The notes under the pieces were generated by a model, which saw only the letters and a list, made by a program, of their open reading frames with translations, was not told the origin of the DNA and made no database searches. Of a DNA stretch of 23,893 nt, positions 10,857-20,625 are shown piece by piece. Every line of letters begins with the position of its first letter. Position 1 is the first letter of the stretch. Source of the stretch: Silene noctiflora (lineage: Eukaryota > Streptophyta > Magnoliopsida > Caryophyllales > Caryophyllaceae); contig VHZZ01016869.1 in assembly GCA_009801015.1 (NCBI GenBank), positions 16,243 to 40,135 on the forward strand. Reading direction: 5' to 3'. The position numbers and the translations under genes were made by a program.

Positions 10857-11892
10857 TTTTTTTTTTTTTTTGACAACAATAGACCTTAATATAAAGAAAG
10901 ACAACAAAGTTTAAACACATATTAGCCCGTATCTAAGCTGACAGACCATCACGGGTAAGTTACAAGTAAAGTGCGAATTTCAGTAAACGAATTGCGCACG
11001 GTGATTGGTACTGGCAGAACGTGTGCCAGAACAGAAGATAGTTTGCTACATTTGGTCTTAAACGAGACAGACTCGAACCCCAAAGAATGGGCCTGATGCA
11101 TCGCTTGCAGAAGAGTCCGGGCAGACACATCAAAGGAGGCGCGAGCACGAACAAAGTGACTAGTAGTTGAACCAGAATGAGATTCTGAGAAAGAGCAGAA
11201 ATATCCATGCTTAGCAGGTTTAGGAACAGACAAATAATAGTGCACCACCACTGGGGAAGAAGGCAAAAGTTGCACTGACAAGCATGGTTTCACCAAGCAT
11301 ATGGGACGGGATGAGGAAGGTGGCCAGAAGAAAGGGAGCTGCTGATGGGAAGCTACCAAGCTCTCTATGGAATGAAGAATGCGAGATGGCTCAACTGGAC
11401 AGTTCTGGAAAATGAGTAAATTCCGGGCATTCCATAAAGCTTGAAAAACGCAGCAGAAATAAAGCAACTGGTGATCTGAAGCATGGGTGTGATGGTAAAT
11501 GTAACTGAACAAATCAGCAAGCCAAGTGACAAAATTGGTATCTGGGTTTGCCATGGAATTAATACCTGATTTCCAAACATGCTGTGCTAAGGGACAAGAG
11601 CGGAAGAGGTGTTCTGTTGTCTCAACAGCCGAATGACACATAGGACATTGTGGATTAACCAAGACGCATTTAGAAAGAAGCTTAGCCGCAGTAGGCAAAA
11701 TATCATGCACCATTCGCCAAAGCAAAAGAGGAAACTTGGGTGAAACTCGCATTTTCCATGCAATCTTCCATGGGAAAGTATCTGCAAAACGAGAGGTAAT
11801 GTTAGCAAAAAAATAATTCCAGAGAAAGAGATAACCTGAACGTAGAGTATAGCTTCCGGCCTCAGTGAATTTTAAGGTAGATTGTTGTTTTC
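10857..11892 (-). mobile_element. 5'-truncated LINE (non-LTR retrotransposon)
   Basis: On the minus strand this runs from a blunt 5' truncation near 11890 to a 15-base poly-A tail (T run at 10857-10871 on the + strand). The body encodes the C-terminal part of a plant L1-type ORF2, and a short 3' UTR of about 75 bases lies between the stop and the tail. Candidate flanking duplications are TTTCCTTATTCTAGC (10836-10850) and TTTCCTAATCTTAGC (11893-11907), 12 of 15 bases alike. The left copy is separated from the tail by TAATAA, so the duplication is tentative. Confidence 0.8.
10949..11890 (-). pseudogene. LINE ORF2 C-terminal fragment: zf-RVT zinc-binding domain plus RNase H-like remnant
   Basis: About 313 codons are open without a stop from the truncated 5' edge to the stop at 10949-10951. 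The first ATG (11752) is internal and not a real start. Near the N-terminus, FPWKIAWKMRVSPKFPLLLWR and the spaced Cys/His motif CPMCHSAVETTEHLFRSCP are typical of the reverse-transcriptase zinc-binding domain that follows plant L1 reverse transcriptases. The C-terminal third (ARTLLQAMHQAHSLGFESV, then VRNSFTEIRTLL) aligns by eye with the middle of the RNase H-like domain of such elements, but its last part is missing before the stop. Endonuclease and reverse transcriptase are absent, so it is inert. The intact frame suggests a fairly recent insertion. Confidence 0.82.
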
Positions 11893-11918
11893 TTTCCTAA
11901 TCTTAGCAAAGCAAAATA

Positions 11919-12341
11919 TGACAATTATGGCCTTTGGTAAGTCGGTCTATGCGTGCTGATTAGGTCGGTTCTAGGAGTTGTTTAGGGTCGGTATTTTTAG
12001 TATAAATAGAGCGCTATGTAATCAGTTTTATCCATTCAATTTCAGAGATTATTTCAAGTTTATACTTGTGTGTTCTTATTAATTTGCGAGTTATAAGAGT
12101 GTTATTTCGTTCTTGTAAGAGTGAGATAATTCCAATTAATCCTAGCGAGGCTGAGTTCTTCCTGTCTCGTTCGAGTTCCTTGCGAGGGAGAAGAGCTAGT
12201 CACGTTCGAGTTCCTTGCGAGGGAGAAGAGCTAGTCACGTTCATATCTTTATTTTTGAGCAATTTAAATCAAAACAAAAACATGTTATTCGCTGTTAATT
12301 TATTTATCTTAAAACATATATAAAATCGATTTAGTTTTACA
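11919..12341 (+). mobile_element. Probable 5' LTR (partial limits) of a Ty3/gypsy element
   Basis: The right edge is set by ACA just before a primer-binding site at 12348. Inside are a TATA box (TATAAATA, 12001-12008) and a pyrimidine/AT leader. The left edge is uncertain: TGACAATT at 11919 is only a candidate, and the LTR might have begun further left before the LINE inserted. A 35-bp tandem duplication lies in its downstream part. Confidence 0.55.
12168..12237 (+). repeat. 35-bp tandem duplication in the LTR/leader
   Basis: The unit begins CGTTCGAGTTCC and ends AGCTAGTCA. It occurs at 12168-12202 and 12203-12237 without mismatch, followed by the first five bases of a third copy. Confidence 0.92.
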
Positions 12342-12347
12342 TCAATT

Positions 12348-12360
12348 TGGTTACCAGAGC
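12348..12360 (+). other. Primer-binding site, initiator-Met tRNA-like
   Basis: TGGTTACCAGAGC closely resembles the TGGTATCAGAGC complement of the 3' end of initiator methionine tRNA used by many plant LTR elements, with one insertion and one substitution. It lies seven bases after the proposed LTR end and 44 before the gag start codon. Confidence 0.6.
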
Positions 12361-12404
12361 TAGTTTTAATTTGTTTCTCAACAAATTAGTCTTAGGAAGC
12401 GAAG

Positions 12405-12842
12405 ATGCCAGGGGATGCCGAATCTAGCGAGGGTGATGACGACAACAATTTCCAAAATCAGTTGGATGAAATCAATAAATCGGTGGCTCAAATGGATTAT
12501 GTGATGAAGAATTTATCTAAGATGGTTGTCGATGGATCAAAGGGTCGTGGTAGGGATCGAAGTTCAAGCACAAGCAAGGTCGATTCTGATTCGGATGATG
12601 CGAGTTCCAAACACAAGAGAGGAAGCAAGAACGATGATGATCAAGGCTTATAGCTCTACATACTTGATTTCAATGGTGAGTTAGATCCGGAAAAATTCTT
12701 AAATTGGGTTCGACAAGCTGAACGAGTTTTCGATTACAAGGAGTAGGATGAGCACAAGCGATTCAAGTAGCTATATATTATAAAACTTACCAAATATGCG
12801 TCGTTGTGATACGAAAACTTGAAAAAACAGCGTAAAAGGTAA
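12405..12842 (+). pseudogene. Broken gag of a Ty3/gypsy retrotransposon
   Basis: The start codon at 12405 follows the primer-binding site. The first 82 codons are acidic and charged, with a Ser/Asp/Lys-rich tail; the frame then meets TAG at 12651. Continuing in the same frame, residues such as LDPEKFLNWVRQAERVFDYKE and later KLTKYASL.YENLKKQR match the core of the Retrotrans_gag family. Further in-frame stops lie at 12744, 12768, 12807 and 12840. At 12807 TGA stands where the family has Trp. No protease or polymerase follows, and the element stops being recognisable near 12850. The homology is by eye but the pattern is characteristic. Confidence 0.8.
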
Positions 12843-12850
12843 GAAGAGAA

Positions 12851-14217
12851 AAGGTTCGGTTTTGTGACCTCTTTACACGGGGCGAGTTAAGGTTTGGTTT
12901 GGGGATATTTGATGTGGTCACTATTTACGCACTTTTCACCCTTTACCCGACCTCATTTTGCATGCTATTACAGTCTTTTATAGCCATTTCCTTAGTCATT
13001 TGCCTCCTATTTGTTTCCCTAGTGCATTGTGTACGTTTTATAGGAAATGAGCTAAAAGTGGCAGAATTCTCATCCTTTGTGCACATTTGGAGCTAATTGA
13101 TGATTCTAGAGGATTAGCATGAAGAGGAGGCGAAGCATCTGGACCCATAGATCAATAAAACAAGCTTTCGGGAGCTAAGAAGCCAATCCCCACGAGCCAA
13201 AGTTAATCCCTATGAGATAATGGGCGGCCAAAGCTCAAGGAAGAAAATACAGTGCCTAGTCGAGTGAGTCACTTGCTGACTCAAGCGATTCAGCAACCGA
13301 CTCGAGCGATTCAGCCCTTGACTCGAGCGAGTTCACGGACAAGGTTGGCCACTCATAGGCCAATCCCCACGAGCCGACCTGAAAACTAGCATGGCATTGG
13401 ACTAGACTAATTGGGCCAACACTTCATTTAAGCCCTAATCTTCTAACCTCTATAAATGCCCACCTTGTAATAATTTTAGGGTATGCTTCATTAGTCTTAT
13501 GAAGCCCTCTTAGCTTAGAATACTCTCTTAAATTAGGAGTAGATTAGTCTTTAATCTTTCCACAAAACACATTAATCTCTCAATAATTGCTCTTTCATTT
13601 GCATCTTCAATGTTTACATTTGGATTTCTTGGGTATGTATTTGAAGACAAAGTGACAAGTCTCCACTTTATGCAAGGATCCACCTTTATTTATGTTCATC
13701 TCTACTTCCCAAGTTGGCATCTTTCTTATCTCTCTGTCATCCTTTGTTCTTACTTGCTTTTATATCATCATGATTAGTCTAGATACCCATATCGGTCAAT
13801 ACTGGCATTTATAGAAATCCCGTCAAACACCTGATGATGATAAGACAACATGTACTTCGAGTTGGCATTTGTCATTATTTGGGTTCGTTTTACGATGTAG
13901 AAGGGACGTTGTCGACGACAAGTTTTAATTAAATGTTTTAATTCGTTTTGTTAATTTAAATGACATTTAAATTAATGATCTTTTAATTCATTTTAATTCA
14001 TTTGATTTGAATTTATTTATTTTATTGAAAATAAAATATTTGAATTTTCATAATTTAATCGATTTGGTCTATTTATCGATTTTACTCATTTTAATCGACT
14101 TATTTGACAAATTGATCGATTTAATTTATTTATTTCATTTTATTGAAAATAATTTGATATTTTAATTTTATTGAAAATAAAATTTGGTTTGAAAGATCAT
14201 TTTGAAAAATGAATTTG
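12851..14217. other. AT-rich, LTR-like DNA without genes
   Basis: No protein homology is visible. The section from about 12900 to 13830 has features of a long plant LTR: a cluster of CTCGAGCGA-type palindromic motifs (13256-13335), TATAAATG at about 13451, and a CT/AT-rich leader after it. From about 13920 the base composition becomes extremely AT-rich, with repeated TTTTATTGAAAATAA words (about 14031, 14146, 14169). I assign it as probable gypsy-type LTR or leader, with boundaries unknown. Confidence 0.45.
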
Positions 14218-14226
14218 TTTTATAAA
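14218..14226. repeat. Left 9-bp target-site duplication of the MULE
   Basis: TTTTATAAA, identical to 15034-15042 on the other side of the element. Confidence 0.88.
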
Positions 14227-15033
14227 GAGTAAATTATCAATTACACCCACGCTTAATCCACTTTTTTTCACTTACTCCCACGTCAATTGTTTTTAATAAT
14301 TTACACCCAAATTAATTGCTCAGGTTATATTTTGCACCCAATACCGTTTTCAGGCCATATTTCCGTCAAAGTTCAATTTTTTTCAGGAAAACAATGATTT
14401 TATGACGATTTTGCCCTTCCTTCTTTTATTAAGCATATAGGTTAGATTGTTCTTTCTCCTCATTCATTCTCTTCTTTCTCCTTCTCTTTCATTTTCCCCA
14501 ATTTAATTTGAAGATTTCATCCTCAAGGTAAGTCTATCCCCATTTTTTCCCATTCTTTTGTTTTCGTTCATTGTGTTCAATTTAATTAATAGCCAACAAT
14601 TAAAAACCCATCAATTAGGGTAAAAAACATAGTTCAGAGCAAAGATATAAGCTATAAACAAATACGAGAAAAAGAGAAAGAAGTAGAACTTACATAAATT
14701 TGGGGATGAACAATCTTTCAAATTAATAAAGGAGCTCACTAATTCAGATTACAATTATGACGAAAATTTGGGGGAATTTTTAGGGGAATGTTTGAGGGAA
14801 ATATTTGGGGAAAAATAGGTTGAAGAGATGAAATTGGGGAAGTAACTGAAAAGTCACATAGTAATGGACTCGGGGGTAAAATCGTCACTTCATAATTTTT
14901 TTTTTCCTGAAAATGATGTTAGGTGAAAAATATAACTTGAGCTAATAATTAGGGTGTAATTTAAAAAAAAAATTTGAGGTGGGCGTAAGTGAAAAAAAGT
15001 AGATTAAGTGTGGGTGTAATTAATAATTTACTC
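14227..15033. mobile_element. Non-autonomous Mutator-like element (MULE) with long terminal inverted repeats
   Basis: The 807-bp element begins GAGTAAATTATCAATTACACCC and ends with the complement GGGTGTAATTAATAATTTACTC. The inverted repeats extend at least 60 bases with five mismatches, and recognisably to about 190 bases with gaps (left arm to about 14415, right arm from about 14870). It is bounded by a perfect 9-bp duplication, TTTTATAAA, the length made by Mutator transposases. No transposase is encoded. The interior has a pyrimidine-rich tract (about 14450-14505), then TCCTCAAG|GTAAGT near 14528, which looks like a gene's 5' leader with a splice donor. That could be captured host sequence, but this is speculative. 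Confidence 0.85.
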
Positions 15034-15042
15034 TTTTATAAA
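15034..15042. repeat. Right 9-bp target-site duplication of the MULE
   Basis: TTTTATAAA, identical to 14218-14226. Joining the two flanks gives a continuous AT-rich pre-insertion site. Confidence 0.88.
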
Positions 15043-18000
15043 TCGCTTTTGAAAAACTCGATTTTAAGACGGTTTATGTATGCGTTTTTAAGCTCGTTTC
15101 TCACTCGTTTTGGGCCCGAATTTCGAGGAGATTTCGACCCTATTCTCTTCCCCTATGATCCCTTGTTTGAATCCCATCAACCACAGCCCAAGAAACGTCC
15201 AAAAACCCTCTCAAAATCTCGTCTTAAACAGCCCCCCCACACACACATACCTTGTTCAGCTCAACCCGTTTGGACAAGCTCAAACCCGTCCCAAACCTTA
15301 CCAAACCCGAGTATCATTACCACCCTTTCCTACCTCACATATCCATCCATAAACCCCAGAAAAACCCAACCCAAATTCGTCCAAATACCCAGCCAAAAAC
15401 GAATCAAAACAGCCCATAACCGTCCTCTCGCTGCTCTGTTTTGGTAGCAGCTTTCGAGTCCAATTCGGACTCGATTTCCTCCTTTCCAAGACTCCATACT
15501 TACCTACATCAATCATACTACCTTGAACCCTAATTAAACTAACAAAACCTATCCCGTTCCCCTCAAAAAACGCAGCCAAACCCCCACACAAACACAAACA
15601 GTCCAATACAAACACCTTTCACAAACCCTATTTATAACCTACTTGTATCCCTATAAATACCCATATACCTTCACCATTAACAACCCTTAGTAGAAACTCC
15701 CAACACTTACCCAGTACTTATAAGCTCTCAAACCCTATAAGAAACCAGAGAAAAGGTCGTTACAGGCGCACGAAAACAGAGCGAGTTTTTCTCAGTTTTT
15801 GTGTTTCTGTCATGACTTCTACCTCGTTTTTCGTGCTAAAATAATCTCAAATACTCCGAGTCTCTGATATATTTACATATTCACAAAATTCAATCTTTCT
15901 AGTTTCTAAAACATCTTTCAAATCTCTTTTTCGTTGAGAAACGAAGTCGTGGTGAGCGTTCGAAGTTGGCTTCTCAAATCGCTGCAATAAGACGTGTTTT
16001 CGTGTTTTCAAATTGCAATTTCAATTGTTTTCGTCGATGACGGCCCATCGGGATAAAACCTTACAATCGATTACGCTCCAAAGATATTGATCAATGATAC
16101 ATGTAAGTTGAGGGTGCCAAAAATACCTTCCTTCTCCTTTTTTTATTTTTGTTTTATGTAGTTTATTTAATTATGTATTTTGTATCGTTTATTTATCGTT
16201 TAATTTTAATTGTTAAATCAAACTTAGCATAGTTATGAGTAATTGAGTATGAGTTAAAGTACCATTATAAGCACCCGCGTTGACTTGGATAAAATCCTAT
16301 AATTCGTCTGAAGTGATCGAAGTGGTTCCATTCATTTACATATCCTTGTGTTTCGTAAGAGGACAATTAATTAATGAGTTTAATTCGAGTTGCAAATCGA
16401 TGAAATCGAGTTCTAATTTGTCTTTATTCAGCCAACACTCACTAATTTTAGACTTATAACTTAATAAATTTGATTAATTGACAATATAATTTAATTAATT
16501 AGACATATAGGTCATACATATGAGTTCATTAGACATCCAGGTCATACATGACTTAACTTGTAAATTAACTTGACAATTTTCTCTAATTAATGAATTCATC
16601 TTTTCTATCACCTAATTTCTCGCTAGTATAAGACCGCGTGCTTAACACCGTCTTATTAATATTCGATGACTAAAATAAGATCGACAAAAGAAGCTAAAAG
16701 TTTTCCCCCAGGGCCATTCGTTCCTTGTCTCATTTTTAATTTGTCTTTTTCTAACTTGATTTTAACGATTTGCAATTCGATAATGAATTTAACCTAGTTT
16801 GTTTGTGCATTCTTTAATTTGTATAATCACATGTGTAAGATTGTTTGATTTTATTAGATAGCATATCTAATTACTTTACTTAATTCAAATCGCATGTTTT
16901 TATTATGAAATAATAATAATATATTGTATTTATAGGAATCCAACTTAACCTAGAATAGATTATGCATGAACCCACAGGGCCATTCGGCCGTGTATGATGT
17001 GTCGGCCTAAGGCCTCTTTTTGGTTTATTTGTTTGTCTTATTTTACGATTGTTCGCTTATTAGCTTTATTGTAATTAGTGCTATGAACTAACAATTTATG
17101 CAGCGCTGCTAGAGTAAGAATTCCCTAATTCCCTTTTGATTGTTTTGTTTATGCTTAGAATAAGTTAAATGAACATTCACATGCTAAATAACTTGAAAAG
17201 TTTAATTGCATTAAATCGACATAGAATTAATGTCACATGTTAGAGTTTAAAACAATGATTGCATATTCGCATGTGATACATAGCCAAATAGCCATTGTTT
17301 TGCTTAGTAGAGACCGTTATTATAACGGGCGGAGTTTGGTGTTTTATTAAAAGAATTTAATTTGACTTCCTAATACGTAATCTCACAAGGACCTAAATCT
17401 CTAAAATTGGTTTCTAAATTTCACCTAAAATTTAGCGGGGACTCTTTTCAAAAAGGAAAATATTTTTATGAAATAAAAGCATCGCATGGGTGATGTCCCT
17501 CATCCACAATTAGTATAGTCTCTTTGTTTTGTTGTTATCATTAGTATACTTCTCATGATAATTAGTGAATAATAACCTTGTTAGGATCAATGAGGGACTA
17601 GGGGGATGATTAAAGGGTGAATCTATACTTGTTGAGTCTATCAAAATGGATTAATTGTTGTGGTTTCAACTAGTGCATACCAAATATTTGATGAAATGCT
17701 TGTTTGACAAACTTGTATGAATCTCTATCTATTTAACACTCCTATAAGATCGAGAGCCTTATGAGTTGTTAGACCGTGCACTATATTGGTGGGTAGAACG
17801 GGTGTACATGAGAGCTAACCCGACTCAACCTAGGTAGGACAATAAGATTGAGAGTCTAGGCTCGGCCCATAGTCCGATTACAACCTTAACCCAATTTACA
17901 TTCACAAGTGTAGAGACCTTTGATTGCTCCTATGAACCCATGACACCCTAGTGCTTTTATCAATTGTTTACATCTTTGTTTTGTTGTTTAAATTCATTAG

Positions 18001-18171
18001 TTTAGTTAAAAACCCAATCTTTTAATTATAACACTTGCATAACTTGAAATAGATAGATGTAGAACACAAAGCACATCATCCCGTAGATCAACTCCGACTT
18101 ACTACTTGCTAGTTGTTTGTTTTATTTATAAATGTGTTTGGTTGAGCGTGACGACTAAGCTCACATTAAAT
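15043..18171. other. Gene-free DNA, probably a retroelement leader and LTR
   Basis: The open frames near 15000-15450 and the antisense one at 15298-15615 have no protein character. They reflect a C-rich, stop-poor stretch. A TATAAATA box at 15652-15659 followed by a CA/AG-rich leader suggests a second retroelement promoter. Later parts show short duplications only: TTAGACAT..AGGTCATACAT at about 16499 and 16529, and CAGGGCCATTCG near 16709 and 16975. Near 17700-17900 is a moderately GC-rich stretch, again not coding. Placement in the Ty3/gypsy long-LTR groups is inferred from context. Confidence 0.45.
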
Positions 18172-18236
18172 TTCATGGTGTCAAGCGTGATATTCCTAGG
18201 CTACATCGTGGGTGAGAATGGCGTGAGCATGGATCT
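18172..18236 (+). pseudogene. Short relic of Ty3/gypsy reverse transcriptase
   Basis: About 21 codons on the + strand read FMVSSVIFLGYIVGENGVSM. This matches the conserved block of gypsy reverse transcriptases in which a Lys-Cys-x-Phe stretch leads into V-x-FLG-(Y/F)-IV. Upstream bases are too decayed to follow. The relic ends exactly where the next LTR begins (TGTAACACC), so the minus-strand element probably inserted into or beside an older gypsy pol gene. Confidence 0.65.
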
Positions 18237-19523
18237 TGTAACACCGCCATCTACCAAAGTGCCTTACCAAGGACTGCCTTAGCACACGGAGCGTTACCAT
18301 CTCGGTTGCCCGGGGTAAAGTATATCAAATAGACCGTAAGAGAACGTTTAATAAAGCAATGTAAAGTTTACAAGCCAGAAATACCAAATCCAAACTGAAA
18401 TACAACTCAACTACTAAAAGTGATGTCTACTAGAAAACCAACGGTAGCTAAACGAACAACTAGACTCGACGGCGTCCTATCCAGGTCTCACACAAGCTCA
18501 GTCATCCAAACCTGGTACACACCTTCTCACCATTCCCCAATGGATCACCGCCGTTTTAGAAAAACAACAAGGGTCAGCCAATACAATCAATCATAAACAG
18601 ACATGTCATATAAACCAATAAATCATTCCTAGATGATTAACCATCTTCAACACCAAGAACAAGTGTCCGAACCGCAGCTCGGACACAACTACACACCACA
18701 GTGAGTAGCCCTACTAGGTTACCCATCACAACAGGTAATTAACCCTTCCCAGCCAGTAGTAGACCGCAGCCGTGCCACGTAAAGCCTCGCTCATCGCAAC
18801 GAGCGAACCCAGATAATTAATGTGCACATCCCCTTGTGACGGGAGTCACAAGGGGAGAACATGGGGGTAAAGACCATCTCCCGACAATGGCTCCACAATC
18901 AACACTACCAATACCAATAACAATAACATCACAATAATTCCATATCAATGATAATCATACAAAACCACATCAACTTATAATCAATCATAGGGAGAACTGA
19001 GTAGGGAAACCATACCTTTAATGATTCCAAAGGAATAACAACCACCACATTCACAAACCGTAAGCATTGACATCATCGCCTATAACCATCGATTATACCT
19101 TATCACTACGCTAATTGATTCCAAAGACCATATACAAACAGTATTCACAAACTTACTGTAAGGACGTCTAGACTCCGACGATGAGAGAGATCCGATCCGT
19201 GAATCCTCCCCCAAGTCACGCTCTTCCCGCAACAAGATTCATGGTGAGGGTCAAGGAGGTTGTGATATGAAAGGCTAGAGCGGAGAGTCTGTTTAAGAGA
19301 ATGAAAGAAATGTTTTTGTGAAAATGATTTTAGTCGCAACCCCAACTAAAGTTATAGCACACTGACGCTAAGACACTCGGTCGAGTATGGAACACTTGGC
19401 CGGGTGGGCCTTATTAGGTCGAGTTCAAGGTCTCACCTACGATCTAACTCCCGCTCTAACTCCTACTAAGGATCCAACGAGGTTAAAGGTCGGTCAACGG
19501 TCCCTGAAGGGATGGGTATTACA
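18237..19523 (-). mobile_element. 3' LTR of a minus-strand Ty3/gypsy-type element (1287 bp)
   Basis: On the + strand the LTR starts TGTAACACC and ends GGTATTACA. These are 9-bp inverted termini with one mismatch, beginning TG and ending CA. On the minus strand it is immediately preceded by a polypurine tract (complement of 19524-19536), which fixes both the orientation and its identity as the 3' LTR. It contains a perfect 11-bp hairpin (18830-18855) and two copies of the ACTCGGTCGAGT-type palindrome near 19373-19405. No second LTR is seen in the window. Confidence 0.75.
18830..18855. repeat. Perfect 11-bp inverted repeat inside the LTR
   Basis: CCCCTTGTGAC and GTCACAAGGGG are exact complements separated by four bases (GGGA). 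The transcript of either strand could fold into a stable stem. The role is unknown. Confidence 0.9.
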
Positions 19524-19536
19524 TTCTTTCCCCCTT
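19524..19536 (-). other. Polypurine tract
   Basis: Read on the minus strand, AAGGGGGAAAGAA directly abuts the LTR's TGTAATACC end. This is the standard plus-strand primer position in LTR retrotransposons. Confidence 0.75.
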
Positions 19537-19560
19537 AAAAGGAACTTCGTCCCCGAAGTT
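19530..19560. repeat. 31-bp direct repeat with hairpin, copy 1 (next to polypurine tract)
   Basis: It begins CCCCCTTAAAAGG and ends CCCCGAAGTT, and is identical to 19893-19923. It includes an inverted pair, AACTTCG and CGAAGTT, with a 4-base loop. On the minus strand it reads TTCGGGGACGAAGTTCC, then the purine tract, a sequence commonly seen at the 3' end of plant gypsy elements. Confidence 0.92.
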
Positions 19561-19892
19561 CGTCCCACGTGCCAAACACAACGAATAGAGTAAGCCCGAG
19601 AAACCCCGAGCAGATAATGCTAAACCGCAATGTAAGACCGTATGAAACAATGTCACACTCATGCCACATATGTAATAATTATAACTCCAGTTATTCACCG
19701 TAACTATCCATCATCTTAACCATCACGACTTCCACTATAAACTGTAAGGACAAAATTATCACATCATCCATACTACTAACACAATCACGCCATCACGCAT
19801 CACACATCGCATGTTATATGTTACAACTTTCGGTTAACATTATAGAAATTACTAAACTTTTACGGAAATTTTAATGTTGCGATGTTATCTAT

Positions 19893-19923
19893 CCCCCTTA
19901 AAAGGAACTTCGTCCCCGAAGTT
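19893..19923. repeat. 31-bp direct repeat with hairpin, copy 2
   Basis: Exact copy of 19530-19560, 363 bases further inside the element, so the element has two polypurine-type sites. Confidence 0.92.
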
Positions 19924-20343
19924 GACTGCTAAGAAGGTCGGAAAAAACTGGTTATGCCAAGTGATTCAACCCGTTTTATATTGAATATTAACGGTCATAG
20001 CAAGAATAAAGGTCCCACTCATTAGAACGCCGTACCACCGATGCACCCCCAACCCGCACATGAATGTAACCATAGCCGAGAAGTGGATATGAATCTAGTA
20101 TCATGCAAGGACGAAAGAATTTAAAACGTAACTCTAAGATAACACTCATGACATCACAATATATCTGCGTGTAACGTATTGCTTTTGATCCCACACCTGA
20201 CTCGATAATTATCACTTGACAACCAACATGCCATTTCCCATGCCCGCATCACACAATATATAAGTTACAAATGCCAGTACATCAATCAAAACATCACACA
20301 AGCCACAAGAACCATGAAAGACGATATATAAGAGTATGGTGGG

Positions 20344-20415
20344 GTACTCGGTCGAGTATTAGACACTCAGCCGAGTTTTGTACTCGTTTGAGTATGACAG
20401 GTACTCGATTGAGCA
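20344..20415. repeat. Cluster of four palindrome-like TACTCG..CGAGTA motifs
   Basis: The motifs start at 20344 (GTACTCGGTCGAGTA), 20363 (ACACTCAGCCGAGT), 20380 (GTACTCGTTTGAGTA) and 20401 (GTACTCGATTGAGCA). Spacing is about 17-21 bases. The same order of variants occurs at 22831-22909. Confidence 0.85.
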
Positions 20416-20625
20416 TCACCAAATCATAATGCACTTATTTAACAACTCAACCTTCACACCTGCATTTTACAAGTCCCGTGACGTTAAACGTCACTCCAAT
20501 CGTACTCACCAACAACAAAGTCTAAGAAGCTCAAAAGCAATTAGTCTTGGACTTATGGCCGAATTACAAACACCACAAATAAAAGTCTAAGTACCAAATT
20601 ACACAAACCAAATCCATACCAAGTC

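Larger units (their letters stand above)
19524..20625 (-). other. Non-coding region between the ATHILA-like ORF and the 3' LTR
   Basis: No protein homology is visible. It holds a duplicated 31-bp polypurine-side motif and a cluster of four palindrome-like TACTCG..CGAGT motifs (20344-20415). Both are listed separately. The remaining sequence is AT/CA-rich and unremarkable. Confidence 0.55.

Noticed and set aside
12001..12020. TATA box as promoter of a host gene
   Set aside because: It is followed by a primer-binding site and gag, so it belongs to the LTR of the gypsy element.
12899..13096. Hydrophobic 65-codon frame that might be a membrane peptide
   Set aside because: Its T-rich composition alone produces Phe/Leu/Ile runs. 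It lies in an LTR-like stretch and has no supporting signal.
14989..15615. Open frames of 80-152 codons on both strands with Pro/Thr/Ser-rich translations
   Set aside because: They overlap each other, the first begins inside the Mutator-like element and crosses its end, and the translations look like C-rich non-coding DNA. No family is recognised.
19145..19593. Short open frames on both strands inside and past the LTR end
   Set aside because: Both sit in the LTR, and one runs through the LTR/polypurine boundary. There is no protein similarity.
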